A stretch of 64,000 nucleotides of DNA from Mesorhizobium sp. CAU 1732 (GTDB lineage Bacteria > Pseudomonadota > Alphaproteobacteria > Rhizobiales > Rhizobiaceae), in contig NZ_JBDQQR010000004.1 in assembly GCF_039888675.1 (NCBI RefSeq), forward strand, positions 186,001-250,000. The letters are read 5' to 3'. Below are positions 36,770 to 46,159 of this stretch, piece by piece. The position numbers were made by a program, and so were the translations under genes. Below the pieces are notes generated by a model. That model saw only the letters and a program-made list of their open reading frames with translations. It was not told where the DNA came from and searched no databases. Positions within the stretch are counted from its first letter, which is position 1. Each line of letters opens with the position of its first letter.

Positions 36770-37474
36770 TCATTTCGGGCTATTCCGGATTGACACACGA
36801 CCGCGCCCGTCGGGAATCCTGAAGAGCTCGGGACGCAGCTCTTCCAACTGGCTCATATAGGCGATCGCTCCCGAAATATGGGTGCGCAGCATCGCTTCGG
36901 CGGCCTCGGCATCGCGCCGCTCCAGGGCATCCAGTATAGCTTCATGCTGCTCGATAAGCAGAGGAATCTTTCCTTTCTGCGGGGCTTGCAGATGCCGCAC
37001 GCGGTCGAGATGGGCTTTCTTGGTGTGGATGATCGACCAGACACCGCTCAACCCGGCGAGTTCGAAAATCAATCGGTGGAACTGGTCATCGAGCGGCAGG
37101 AATGCGGAGAATTCCTCTCGCGCGAGCAGAAGACGCTGTTCGAGCACCACGGCGCGCAGGCTGGACAGGTCGATGAAGGGACCACTGCACAAAAGGCGCA
37201 GGGCCGCCGGTTCGAGATTGTTGCGCAGGAAATGCGCCTCTCGAACCGCCGCCGGATCGAGCGGCGCTACAAACGTGGCGAATTGCGGGGCCACCACCAC
37301 CAGCCCGCTTTGCACAAGCAGCAGGATCGCCTCGCGCAGCGGCGTACGACTGACGCCGAACTGTTCGCAGATGGATTTTTCGGGGAGAACGGTACCCGGC
37401 AAAAGCTCGACATCGACGATCTGCCGGCGCAGTTCGTCATAAATCTCGTCCGTCAAGGTGCGGCGTCTGGCCAT
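36770..37474 (-). CDS. GntR family regulator with FCD domain, divergent from the TTT operon
   Basis: A 234-residue regulator. Its DNA-binding domain is PEKSICEQFGVSRTPLREAI; the FCD domain has EAHFLRNNLEPAAL, DDQFHRLIFELAG and EQHEAILDALERRD with the usual metal-binding residues. It is related to the downstream GntR protein (shared AREAHFLRN-type block), suggesting duplication. A palindrome lies in the 147 bp gap to the divergent binding-protein gene. It is a likely repressor responding to the sugar acid handled by the operon. Confidence 0.9.
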   Translation of the reverse strand: MARRRTLTDEIYDELRRQIVDVELLPGTVLPEKSICEQFGVSRTPLREAILLLVQSGLVVVAPQFATFVAPLDPAAVREAHFLRNNLEPAALRLLCSGPFIDLSSLRAVVLEQRLLLAREEFSAFLPLDDQFHRLIFELAGLSGVWSIIHTKKAHLDRVRHLQAPQKGKIPLLIEQHEAILDALERRDAEAAEAMLRTHISGAIAYMSQLEELRPELFRIPDGRGRVSIRNSPK

Positions 37475-37554
37475 TTGCTATCCGTCGTTCGTCATCCGGC
37501 AATATCTCGACTTCGCACGATTTGACAGATCGGCGTAGCGGGGAGGTTGTCAAG

Positions 37555-37578
37555 GATGCACAAATATATTAGTGCATC
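37555..37578. promoter_or_regulatory. Putative GntR operator before the TTT importer
   Basis: GATGCAC and GTGCATC arms flank a 10 bp A/T-rich centre. The element lies just downstream of a TTGTCA box (37547-37552), between the divergent GntR and binding-protein genes. Confidence 0.55.
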
Positions 37579-37621
37579 TCTGGCGTGCTCAGCAAGCGCG
37601 CGCTTCAGGGAGGAGAGATTT

Positions 37622-38584
37622 ATGAAGGCAATCACACTGGCTATGTCCGCCTCGCTTGTGGCGATGCTGTCCGGTTCGGCAATGGCGCAGGCCGAATGGC
37701 CGGCGCGTACGATCAATGTCATCATCGGGGCGAGCCCCGGCGGCGACACCGACTTCAATGCCCGTGCTTTCGCCCGCTATTTCGAGCAGGTGACGGGCTC
37801 GCCGATGGTCATCACGAACATGCCGGGCGGTGGCGCTACAATCGCGACCTCGGCGGTGCGCGACGCGGAAACGGACGGCTATACGATGCTGTTCGGGCAC
37901 ACCGGCCACATGATCGTCACAGAGGTTTCGGGCCTGGCCGACTATGGCATCGGGGATTTCGAAATCTGCTGCATTCCGGCTGTTGATCAGGGCGCCGTCT
38001 TCGTGACCAGCGAGCAATCCGGCATCGCCAGCGTTGCCGACCTTCTCGCAAAGACCCAGGAAGATCCGGACGCCGTGATCTACGGCACCGAGCTGGGCGG
38101 CTACTCGCATCTCCAGGGCCTGCTGTTCACGCAGGAAACCGGGGCGCAGATGCGCATCGTCGATACGGGTTCGGCAGCCGAGAAGATCGCCTCCCTGCTG
38201 GGCGGCCGCATCCATGTCGGCGGCATCGCCTACGGTGCGGTGCAGGATTATCACACGTCGGGCGCCATGAACGTGCTCGGCCAGCCCAATGAGGAGCGCA
38301 ACCCGCTTCTCGGCGATATTCCGACCTTCGTCGAGCAGGACATCAAGTTCGTGATGAACAACCCCTACATCATCGCGTTTCCGAAAGGCACTGATCAGGC
38401 CATCGTCGACCGCATGGACGAGATTGCGGCCGAGATCGCGGAGATCCCTGAATACGCCAGGGATCTCGAGCAGGGCTTCCGCCAGCCGGTAGCCTACTAC
38501 AGCCGCGCCGAAGCCCAGGAGCGTCTGGGGGAACTCCGCGAGAACTACATGCAGTATCGCGAAGCGTTGCAGTCCGCGCGCTGA
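37622..38584 (+). CDS. Tripartite tricarboxylate transporter substrate-binding protein (TctC family)
   Basis: A 320-residue periplasmic receptor from ATG 37622 (GGAGGAGAG ribosome site). The signal peptide is ITLAMSASLVAMLSGSAMAQ. The mature start WPARTINVIIGASPGGDTD and the MPGGGATIATSAV loop are family hallmarks that bind the carboxylate of the ligand. It opens an operon of receptor, small and large membrane subunits and sugar-acid enzymes, so its ligand is probably an aldonic or related sugar acid. Confidence 0.93.
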   Translation: MKAITLAMSASLVAMLSGSAMAQAEWPARTINVIIGASPGGDTDFNARAFARYFEQVTGSPMVITNMPGGGATIATSAVRDAETDGYTMLFGHTGHMIVTEVSGLADYGIGDFEICCIPAVDQGAVFVTSEQSGIASVADLLAKTQEDPDAVIYGTELGGYSHLQGLLFTQETGAQMRIVDTGSAAEKIASLLGGRIHVGGIAYGAVQDYHTSGAMNVLGQPNEERNPLLGDIPTFVEQDIKFVMNNPYIIAFPKGTDQAIVDRMDEIAAEIAEIPEYARDLEQGFRQPVAYYSRAEAQERLGELRENYMQYREALQSAR

Positions 38585-38651
38585 TTCTCGCTGGAAGACA
38601 ATGGACGCGCATGGTCATGCGCGTCCTCACCTAGACCAATCGGAGCGACCA

Positions 38652-39191
38652 ATGTCCGAGACCCGCACCAAGGGAATCGTCGTCGGCGCATGCATGCTGG
38701 CGGCAGGCATTGCCTATTTCTACGTGACGACCGGGCTTCCGCGCCGCGGCGCGATTGACGCAGCCTTCTTTCCCTACGCGCTGGCGATCCTCATGATCGT
38801 GCTGGGGTTGCTGCAGGTCATGGCCTCCTGGAGGCGGTCGCCCGAGCCGGCCGACGCAGCCTCGCAAGACGAGATAGCGAAAGCGACGCTCGCGGCCGAC
38901 TCGGAAGACCCGGACATTCCCGAGGGCGCAAAGCCCGACTATCTCAGCGTTGTGGTCAGTCTTTGCCTGATCGCCGGGTTCACCGCCCTGATGCGCCCGC
39001 TCAGCTTCCCGGTTGCGGCGGCGCTGTACCTGTTCCTGCAATTCTCGATCCTGAGTCCCGCCGGCAAGCCTGTTCCGCATGTTCTGCATGCAGTGCTCGC
39101 GGTGTTGATCGCGACGTTCGTCTTCCTGCTGTTCCGGTACGGTTTCGGCCTCATGCTGCCGGCCGGTCCGCTAACGCCTTACCTCCGCTGA
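38652..39191 (+). CDS. Tripartite tricarboxylate transporter small membrane subunit (TctB family)
   Basis: A 179-residue protein with four predicted membrane helices (first: GIVVGACMLAAGIAYFYVTT) and a charged cytoplasmic loop between helices 2 and 3. ATG 38652 follows GGAGCGACCA. It pairs with the large subunit encoded next. Confidence 0.9.
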   Translation: MSETRTKGIVVGACMLAAGIAYFYVTTGLPRRGAIDAAFFPYALAILMIVLGLLQVMASWRRSPEPADAASQDEIAKATLAADSEDPDIPEGAKPDYLSVVVSLCLIAGFTALMRPLSFPVAAALYLFLQFSILSPAGKPVPHVLHAVLAVLIATFVFLLFRYGFGLMLPAGPLTPYLR

Positions 39192-39206
39192 GGGAGTTGA
39201 AACACG

Positions 39207-40712
39207 ATGGATCTCTTTCTCATCGGTCTGAGCAACGTCTTTGCTCCGCACGTCTTCCTTCTCATCACGCTGGGTGTGGTCGTCGGGATCATCTTCGGCG
39301 CAATTCCGGGGTTGACCGCCGTCATGGCGATCGCGCTGTGCCTGCCGATGACCTACGGTCTAGGCCCCGCGGAAGGCATGGCGCTTCTGGTGGCGCTTTT
39401 TGTCGGCGCGACGTCGGGCGGCCTCATCTCCGCCATCCTGTTGAAAATCCCAGGTACGCCGTCCTCCATCGCGACCACCTTCGATGGCGGCCCGATGATG
39501 GAGAAGGGCGAGGGCGCGAAGGCGCTTGGAATCGGCATAGTCTTTTCCTTCATCGGCACCGTGCTTTCCATTGGTGCGTTGATGTTCATTGCCCCATCGC
39601 TGGCACGTGTCGCCCTTTCCTTCGGTCCTCATGAATATTTCGCGATTGCGATCTTCTCCCTGACATTGATTGCGACCTTGTCGACGGGATCGATGGTGAA
39701 GGGGATATTTTCCGGCGTCGTCGGCTTTGCGGTCTCGACCGTGGGCATTGCGCCGGTCGATGCGACCAGGCGGTTTACGTTTGACGTCGTGGAACTGAAT
39801 GCGGGCTTTTCCATCCTGACCGTTCTGGTCGGCATGTTTGCCATTGCCGAGGTGATCAAGGTCGCGGAGGCCGGCCGCGCAGGACACAATATGACTGTGA
39901 CGGCCCCGGTGATGAAGGGTATCCGCGGCTTTGGCTTCTCCATGAAGGAGTTCGTCGGCCAGTTGCCGAATGCGTTTCGCTCTTCCTTTATTGGTATTGG
40001 TATCGGCATCCTGCCGGGGATCGGTGCGGGCACGTCCAATATCCTCGCCTATATCGTTGCCCGAAACCGTTCCAAGACGCCCGAGCAATTCGGCAAGGGG
40101 TCGATCGAGGGTGTCGTTGCGCCGGAGACGGCGAACAATGCCGGAATCGGCGGTGCGATGATCCCGCTGCTGACTCTGGGAATTCCCGGAGATGCTGTAA
40201 CTGCCATCCTTCTGGGTGGGCTGATGATTCACGGCATTCAGCCGGGACCGATGCTGTTCATCACTCAGGGGCCGCTGGTCTACACGATCTTTGCCGCGCT
40301 CTTGGTATCGGCGTTCCTGATGCTGATTATCGAGTTCTATGGCCTGAGAGTCTTCGTGAAGCTTCTGGCTATCCCCAGGCACATCCTCCTGCCGGTTATT
40401 CTGGTCCTGTGCGCGGTCGGCGCTTTCGGGTTGTCCAATCGCGTCTTCGATGTCTGGACGGTTCTGGGCTTTGGGGTCGTCGGCTATGCCTTTGTCAAAG
40501 GCGGCATTCCCACGGCGCCGTTTATCATCGGCTTCATTCTGGGTCCGATGGCCGAAACCAATTTCCGCCGGGCTCTACAGCTTTCGCAGGGCGACTTCAC
40601 CGGTTTCATGACGAACCCGATATCGGGCGCATTTCTCGGTTTGGCATTGCTGTCGATCGGTTGGCAGATTTGGTCCGGCGTGCGTTCCGCGCGCGCCTCG
40701 CCGCGCCTTTGA
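39207..40712 (+). CDS. Tripartite tricarboxylate transporter large membrane subunit (TctA family)
   Basis: A 501-residue inner-membrane protein with about twelve helices. The two family signatures are present: GAIPGLTAVMAIALCLPMTY near residue 33 and the second GIGAGTSNILAYIVA repeat, then LTLGIPGDAVTAILLGGLM. It is the ion-driven permease of the importer. It starts 15 bp after the small subunit. Confidence 0.95.
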   Translation: MDLFLIGLSNVFAPHVFLLITLGVVVGIIFGAIPGLTAVMAIALCLPMTYGLGPAEGMALLVALFVGATSGGLISAILLKIPGTPSSIATTFDGGPMMEKGEGAKALGIGIVFSFIGTVLSIGALMFIAPSLARVALSFGPHEYFAIAIFSLTLIATLSTGSMVKGIFSGVVGFAVSTVGIAPVDATRRFTFDVVELNAGFSILTVLVGMFAIAEVIKVAEAGRAGHNMTVTAPVMKGIRGFGFSMKEFVGQLPNAFRSSFIGIGIGILPGIGAGTSNILAYIVARNRSKTPEQFGKGSIEGVVAPETANNAGIGGAMIPLLTLGIPGDAVTAILLGGLMIHGIQPGPMLFITQGPLVYTIFAALLVSAFLMLIIEFYGLRVFVKLLAIPRHILLPVILVLCAVGAFGLSNRVFDVWTVLGFGVVGYAFVKGGIPTAPFIIGFILGPMAETNFRRALQLSQGDFTGFMTNPISGAFLGLALLSIGWQIWSGVRSARASPRL

Positions 40713-40764
40713 AGCAAGCCGCTTTTTCTTTGTAATCATACGCATGCCAGCCCATGGAGGCACA

Positions 40765-42507
40765 ATGGCGAACCTGAAAAGAAAAACACCTGAAACCCTG
40801 CGCTCGGCGCGCTGGTTCGCACCCGACGATCTGCGCAGCTTCGGCCATCGCTCGCGCATGATGCAACTGGGGTATTCGGAAGAAGAGTTCATGGGAAAGC
40901 CGGTCATCGGCATTCTCAACACCTGGTCCGAACTCAACAGTTGCCACTCCCATTTCCGCGAGCGGGCCAAGGATGTGCGGCGCGGGGTCCAGATGGCGGG
41001 GGGCTTTCCCGTCGAAATACCGTCCCTGTCCGTGGACGAGAGTTTCACCAAACCGACCTCGATGCTCTATCGCAATTTGCTGGCGATGGAGACAGAAGAG
41101 ACTATCCGGTCTCACCCGCTTGACGGTGTCGTCCTCATGGGCGGTTGCGACAAGACCACTCCCGGCCTCGTCATGGGCGCGATTACCGTCGGCGTTCCGA
41201 TGATCTATCTCCCTGCCGGTCCGATGCTGCGCGGCAACTATGCCGGGCAGCATCTTGGGTCGGGGTCGGATGCCTGGAAATACTGGGATGAGCGACGCGC
41301 TGGTAACATTTCCGATGCGGAATGGACCGGCGTCCAGGGCGGTATCGCGCGTTCGGCAGGCGTATGCATGACCATGGGCACGGCCAGCACCATGACGGCG
41401 ATTGCCGATGCGATGGGGCTGACGCTGCCGGGCGCCTCATCCATACCCGCAGTGGATTCCGGCCATCAGCGCATGGCGTCCCATTGTGGCCGCCGGATCG
41501 TCGACATGGTGTGGGAGGATCTGACGCCGGATTTGATTGTCACCGAGGCTTCGGTGCGCAATGCCGCGATCGTCGCGATGGCGACCGGCTGCTCCACCAA
41601 CGCGGTCGTGCACCTGATCGCGATGGCCCGGCGCGCAGGCGTCAACCTGACGCTGGACGATCTGGACGCGCTTGGCCGCGTGACGCCGCTGATCGCCAAT
41701 GTGCGCCCCTCCGGCAAGGACTATCTGATGGAGGACTTTCACTATGCGGGAGGCCTGCGGGCGCTGATGGCGCAGATCAGCGACCGGCTTTCGCTGGATG
41801 CCATGACGGTCACCGGCAGGACGATGGGCGAGAATTTGGAAGGGGCGAAGGTCTGGAACGACGACGTCATCCGCCCCCTTTCCAACCCGGTCTACAATGA
41901 AGGTTCGCTGGCGGTGCTGCGCGGGAACCTGTGCCCCTCCGGCGCCGTGATCAAGCCAGCCGCGTGCGATGGGAAATATCATGTCCACGAGGGGCCGGCG
42001 ATGGTCTTCGACAGTTACCCGGACATGAAGAAAGCCATTGACGACGAAAATCTCGACGTCTCGCCCGACCACGTTCTGGTGCTGCGCAATGCGGGTCCGC
42101 AGGGGGGGCCGGGGTTCCCCGAATGGGGCATGCTTCCGATCCCCAAGGCTCTGATCAAACAGGGGCACCGCGACATGCTGCGCATTTCCGATGCGCGCAT
42201 GTCCGGCACGTCCTACGGCGCCTGCGTTCTTCACGTCGCGCCGGAGGCTTATGTAGGCGGTCCGCTCGCGCTTCTGCAAAACGGTGACATCATTCGTCTG
42301 GACCTTCCGGCACGGCGGCTCGACATGCTCGTGGAGGATGCCGAACTGGAGCGCCGCCGCAGCGAATGGCAGGCGCCGGAGCCGAGGTTCCAGCGTGGTT
42401 GGGGCTGGATGTTTTCCAAGCATGTCACGCAGGCCGACAAAGGCTGCGACTTCGATTTCCTCGAGCGTGACTTTGGCCGCACTGCCGGCGAACCGGACAT
42501 TTTCTGA
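40765..42507 (+). CDS. IlvD/Edd family sugar-acid dehydratase (L-arabinonate dehydratase-like)
   Basis: A 580-residue enzyme from ATG 40765 (GGAGGCAC ribosome site). The three Fe-S cysteines are Cys60 (LNSCHSHF), Cys128 (GGCDKTTPG, with Lys130 as candidate carbamylated Mg ligand) and Cys201 (AGVCMTMGTA), as in aldonate dehydratases with a [2Fe-2S] cluster. The catalytic Ser lies in DARMSGTSYGA. RSARWFAPDDLRSFGHRSR marks the aldonate branch rather than valine-pathway IlvD. It would turn an imported aldonic acid into a 2-keto-3-deoxy acid. Exact stereochemistry is not readable. Confidence 0.9.
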   Translation: MANLKRKTPETLRSARWFAPDDLRSFGHRSRMMQLGYSEEEFMGKPVIGILNTWSELNSCHSHFRERAKDVRRGVQMAGGFPVEIPSLSVDESFTKPTSMLYRNLLAMETEETIRSHPLDGVVLMGGCDKTTPGLVMGAITVGVPMIYLPAGPMLRGNYAGQHLGSGSDAWKYWDERRAGNISDAEWTGVQGGIARSAGVCMTMGTASTMTAIADAMGLTLPGASSIPAVDSGHQRMASHCGRRIVDMVWEDLTPDLIVTEASVRNAAIVAMATGCSTNAVVHLIAMARRAGVNLTLDDLDALGRVTPLIANVRPSGKDYLMEDFHYAGGLRALMAQISDRLSLDAMTVTGRTMGENLEGAKVWNDDVIRPLSNPVYNEGSLAVLRGNLCPSGAVIKPAACDGKYHVHEGPAMVFDSYPDMKKAIDDENLDVSPDHVLVLRNAGPQGGPGFPEWGMLPIPKALIKQGHRDMLRISDARMSGTSYGACVLHVAPEAYVGGPLALLQNGDIIRLDLPARRLDMLVEDAELERRRSEWQAPEPRFQRGWGWMFSKHVTQADKGCDFDFLERDFGRTAGEPDIF

Positions 42508-42518
42508 GGCTCCATATC

Positions 42519-43418
42519 ATGACATTCACCCTTTCCCGCGCGCTGACCGGAATCTCCGGAATTCTTGTCACTCCCTATGACGAGGCTGGCGATATCGCGC
42601 CGCAGAAATTGCAGCCGATCATCGACAGGGCGCTCGCGGCTGGCGTGCACCTGACTGTCGTCAACGGCAACACCGGCGAGTTCTATGCGCTGACCACCGA
42701 CGAGGCCTGCCGGATGGTGCAGGATGTGGTGACGATGGTCGATGGACGCGCGCCCGTCATCGCCGGTGTGGGACGTGGCATTCGTGACGCCGAACGGCTG
42801 GCGCGGGTGTCGGCCGAGGCGGGCGCTGCCGCGTTGATGGTCCACCAGCCGCCTGACCCTTTCGTCGCACCGCGCGGCATCGTCGATTATTTGCGCGCGC
42901 TGAGCGACGCGTCCGGCGGGCTGCCGATGATGCTCTACCTGCGAAACGATGCCATCGGCACGGGCGCTATTGTCGATTTGTGCGCGCTGCCCGGCGTGGC
43001 AGGCGTCAAATGGGCGACGCCCAACCCGCAAAGTCTAGCGGAGGCTCGCGCAGCTTGCGATCCGTCGATCGTATGGGTCGGCGGTCTTGCCGAAGTGTGG
43101 GCGCCCGCCTTCTATGCGGTAGGAGCCAGAGGCTTCACGTCAGGCCTGATCAATGTGTGGCCCGAGCGTTCCGTCGCGATCCATTCAGCTCTGGAGGCGG
43201 GGGATTATGCGCAGGCCAATGCATTGATCGCCGGAATGAAGGTTTTCGAAGAAATCCGCGCTGAGGAAATGGCAGGCACAAACGTCACCGGCGTCAAGTC
43301 CGCCCTGATCGCCCAGGGGCTGGACTGCGGCCCGACACGGCCACCTTCGGCATGGCCACTCACAGACAATCAGGGGGAGCGCCTGAACCGCTTTCTGTCC
43401 GACAACACGCTGATTTGA
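42519..43418 (+). CDS. DapA/NAL superfamily aldolase or dehydratase
   Basis: A 299-residue TIM-barrel enzyme. Lys164 (AGVKWATPNP) would form the Schiff base, Tyr140 (MLYLRND) is the usual proton shuttle, and GNTGEFYAL (50-58) is the carboxylate-binding loop. Next to a sugar-acid dehydratase it probably cleaves or further dehydrates the 2-keto-3-deoxy sugar acid. It follows the dehydratase by 11 bp. Confidence 0.9.
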   Translation: MTFTLSRALTGISGILVTPYDEAGDIAPQKLQPIIDRALAAGVHLTVVNGNTGEFYALTTDEACRMVQDVVTMVDGRAPVIAGVGRGIRDAERLARVSAEAGAAALMVHQPPDPFVAPRGIVDYLRALSDASGGLPMMLYLRNDAIGTGAIVDLCALPGVAGVKWATPNPQSLAEARAACDPSIVWVGGLAEVWAPAFYAVGARGFTSGLINVWPERSVAIHSALEAGDYAQANALIAGMKVFEEIRAEEMAGTNVTGVKSALIAQGLDCGPTRPPSAWPLTDNQGERLNRFLSDNTLI

Positions 43419-43428
43419 GGGACACTTG

Positions 43429-44154
43429 ATGACCGACTACATCCTCTCCGACGAAACCCGCGCCAAATTGTCAAAAGTCTCGACTGCTTCGGTGGCCACG
43501 GCGCTCTACAAGCGTGGTCTCCGCAACCAGTTCATTCAGGGAGCGAGGCAGGTGTCGCCCAAACCCTCCAGCATGGTCGGGCAAGCGTTCACCCTACGCT
43601 ATATTCCGGCCCGCGAAGACCGCAATCCGCTCACCGTCTTTCGCAATGCCGATCATCCGCAGCGTGTCGCGATGGAAACGTGCCCTCCCGGCTGGGTGCT
43701 GGTGATGGATGCGCGCAAGGATGCGCGTGCGGCAACCGCCGGTTCAATCCTGATCACGAGGCTGGCGTTGCGCGGCGCGGCCGGCGTTGTGTCCGATGGC
43801 GGGTTTCGTGACGTCGCGGGCATAGGCGCGCTGGATATGCCGGCCTATTGCGCAGGGCCTTCAGCGCCGACGAACCTGACGCTTCATGAAGCGCTCGACG
43901 TCAACGTGCCGATCGCCTGCGGTGATGTGGCCGTATTTCCCGGCGACGTGCTGGTCGGCGACGGCGACGGCGTGATGGTGATCCCGGCTCATCTGGTGGA
44001 AGAAATCGCGGAGGAATGCAGCGGCATGGAGAGCTTCGAGGATTTCGTCCTTGGAGAGGTCAATGCGGGCGCATCGATCATCGGCCTCTATCCGCCGACG
44101 AAGGAAGAGAACCAGAAGAAATATGCGGAATGGCGCGAAAAAACCGGACGCTGA
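43429..44154 (+). CDS. RraA-like / HMG-CHA aldolase family protein
   Basis: A 241-residue protein; ATG 43429 is taken (TTG 43426 just before it is less likely). The family core is visible as AATAGSILITRLALRGAAG, then VVSDGGFRDVAG (Arg and Asp for substrate and metal) and VLVGDGDGVMVIP. Relatives are class II pyruvate aldolases acting on 4-hydroxy-2-keto acids, or dehydratase/decarboxylase variants. As the last gene of the sugar-acid operon it may supply a second aldol cleavage. Confidence 0.88.
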   Translation: MTDYILSDETRAKLSKVSTASVATALYKRGLRNQFIQGARQVSPKPSSMVGQAFTLRYIPAREDRNPLTVFRNADHPQRVAMETCPPGWVLVMDARKDARAATAGSILITRLALRGAAGVVSDGGFRDVAGIGALDMPAYCAGPSAPTNLTLHEALDVNVPIACGDVAVFPGDVLVGDGDGVMVIPAHLVEEIAEECSGMESFEDFVLGEVNAGASIIGLYPPTKEENQKKYAEWREKTGR

Positions 44155-44509
44155 AACAGAGTGACCGATGATTCCCTTTAAAGGAGCAGGTCTTTGTCTT
44201 AGGCTGGGGATCTGTAATTTGCGGAGCTTGGCGGTGTTTCCCTTGAGGGTTTCAAGGATCTGTCCGCACTGATGGCTGCAAGCAGCGATCGTGCTGTATC
44301 GGGTTTCACAAGGTCGAACGTTGCATTGACTCGAAGCGGGCTCATTGGCCCATCCGATAACCTTCGCAGATCGCTCGTCCCTGCGTTCCCTCTCGGGACA
44401 CCGCCCTCGGATCAGTGGCATCTGCCTGATAGCGCCTGGCCGTGGCCCAGCGAGCGTAGAAACGCTCCCGTCCATGCGCGTCTTGTGAGCCGCTGCGCCG
44501 CTGTCATGG
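44155..44509. other. Intergenic after the sugar-acid operon
   Basis: No clear terminator follows the RraA-like gene. A 49-codon minus-strand frame near 44210-44360 (MSPLRVNATFDLVKPDTARS) exists without a recognisable product. Probably eroded sequence. Confidence 0.35.
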
Positions 44510-44755
44510 TCAGGCGTTTCCGCTGGCGTTCAGCACGGCGGTCTCCCCTGGGGCATTGGCGAGAAGGCCAGCGCGGCTTTTCACGGCAGCTCTGACTGAC
44601 GTAACGAGCTGATCTGGAAAGTCCTTCGGCAGACTCGCAATGACAGCGTCGGTTTGTTTTTCGGCGCGCGCGGCGAGGTCTTCGAAGATCGTGCGCATCA
44701 ACGGCAAACCGACGCCCGCGATCTCGGCAGCCTGAAGGAAGTGGCGCGGCGTCAA
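44510..44755 (-). pseudogene. HipA-like C-terminal remnant
   Basis: The frame reads LTPRHFLQAAEIAGVGLPLM, then EDLAARAEKQTDAVIASLP and PDQLVTSVRAAVKSRAGLL, the helical tail of HipA-type kinase toxins. Everything before this tail is missing, and the frame runs instead into operator-like palindromes. An intact short gene starting at ATG 44791 cannot be excluded, but its first residues would be encoded by the palindromes. Confidence 0.5.
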
Positions 44756-44827
44756 TATACGGGTTTGCGTATGAGGACGACATATACGCATTCGCGTATA
44801 AAATTATGATATACGCGAGCGCGTATA
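44756..44827. promoter_or_regulatory. Array of three palindromes at 27 bp spacing (HipB-type operator)
   Basis: TATACGGGTTTGCGTATG (44756-44773), TATACGCATTCGCGTATA (44783-44800) and TATACGCGAGCGCGTATA (44810-44827) start exactly 27 bp apart. The last two have perfect 7 bp arms. Such phased arrays are known for HipB on hipBA promoters; here the array remains beside a HipA tail with no hipB gene in sight. Confidence 0.65.
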
Positions 44828-45042
44828 GCTAGTCGGACTTCGGGACGGCTCTGCCGGGGACTTGGCGCATAAACGTATTCATAGGAGCGCGTCCCTATCG
44901 GGTCAGGCTCTAGGCAAGCCCCGAGCCGCCGGTCGTCTCGGCCCGTTACGGGTAACGATCCTTCGCCCAAAGAGAGGCTCGGGAACGCACCACCAAGCAG
45001 GCAGCCTGCTCGCTGGATGGCGATAGACACAAGGAACTGCGG

Positions 45043-45309
45043 ATGGCCGTGAATCAAGCCTACGTTTTCCGCAACAAGATTATTCACGGTCAGCAGACGG
45101 GCATAAACTTGACGGGAGCCTGTTGGCTGCCAGCCAGGGTGACCCTACGGGAGTGGTGCGAAACTGTTGCCAAGGAAGGGATGGAGCGCTTCGGTTACGA
45201 TGGCTTCGGCCGCGCTTCACTCCGCAAGACCAATCGTGCGGACATCACAGCTTCCGTTGACAAGGCTATCAAGGACGACGGGTGGGAAGTTTTCGTGAAG
45301 TCGCTTTGA
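45043..45309 (+). pseudogene. HEPN-like domain fragment
   Basis: A frame of up to 88 residues contains FRNKIIHGQQTG, which resembles the Rx4-6H motif of HEPN ribonuclease domains, then LREWCETVAKEGMERFGYD and NRADITASVDKAIKDDGW. The N-terminal part of such a protein is missing and there is no ribosome site. It is probably a truncated remnant; a short functional protein is less likely. Confidence 0.4.
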
Positions 45310-45323
45310 TTGGTCGTTATCAA

Positions 45324-45588
45324 TTATATATTGAAAACAATTACATAAGAATGCCCAGTTTCATCTCGTCCGGCGCGCTCAACCGGGACTCGGCTTCCCC
45401 GCCTTAGAGCCTCGATATTCGCCGCTTCGGCTTCGGGAGTGTAGATATCCAGCACGATCTCGCCCGTGCGTTCGTCGGCATAAGTCCCCCTGCAAACCGG
45501 GGAACTGGCCACGGAACCAGTCGAGATTGTTCGAATGGAGCGTCTCCAGCTCTTCTCTCGTATGCATCTGGCCTGAATTGAACACCAC
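45324..45588 (-). pseudogene. Frameshifted fragment of an unrecognised protein
   Basis: One frame begins MVFNSGQMHTREELETLHSN and NLDWFRGQFPGLQG; near 45490 the sense moves to another frame as YADERTGEIVLDIYTP and EAEAANIEALRRG. The acidic/hydrophobic pattern suggests a real but broken protein; the second part is vaguely like strands of trypsin-like domains. No assignment is made. Confidence 0.3.
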
Positions 45589-45773
45589 GTTCAGCGGTTC
45601 ACCGCAAACCGTGAGCTGGCGTGCCGCGACAGGTCATCACCGGTCAGGCGAAGGGCCAGCCTGCTTTCGGCGCCTACCTGCTGGTCCCCGCGACGCGTAG
45701 GTCTCGCGCAACTCCCGGACAAGTGCGTCGGCCCCTTACTGGACGAGCAGCAGCTTGGCTTTCTCGGGCATGT

Positions 45774-46090
45774 GCGCCTCGAGAAGGGGCGTCGAACAAT
45801 CGAAGAGCGGATCGACTCTGTCAGGGGACTCCGCGGCCATGGCGAAGCTCTGGCCCACGCCAAGGACGACGGATTGGCCATCGTCCACGCCCCCTCCATC
45901 GTCGTGAGGTGCGCGAAAGGGCGAAGCTGACACAGGCGCAGATGGCCCCGCTGATGGGCATGAGCGTGTCCGGTTATCGGAAGTGGGAACAGGGCCAGCG
46001 GCGCATCAGCGGCCCCCTGCGGCGCTTCTCAAGGTGCTCGAGCGGGAGCCGGATGCGGTGCGCCGGGCGCTGCTGGAAGATGCTAAATAG
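45774..46090 (+). pseudogene. XRE-type (HigA/antitoxin-like) regulator, frameshifted
   Basis: Reading across two one-base shifts gives ALAHAKDDGLAIVHAPSI, then REVRERAKLTQAQMAPLMGM and SVSGYRKWEQGQRRISGP, then ALLKVLEREPDAVRRALLED before TAG at 46088. The central part is a helix-turn-helix of the kind found in chromosomal antitoxins. Shifts lie near 45902 and 46015. No toxin gene is next to it. Confidence 0.6.
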
Positions 46091-46159
46091 AGCGACTTCA
46101 CGGCCCCGAACCCGCCCTCGCGAGGGGGGGTATTGACTAGCCCGATGAGCTGTCCCGGC

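Noticed and set aside
44756..44827. Regular repeats considered as a CRISPR array
   Set aside because: Each unit is itself palindromic and only 18 bp with 9 bp gaps; there are no spacer-sized unique segments and no cas genes. Operators explain it better.
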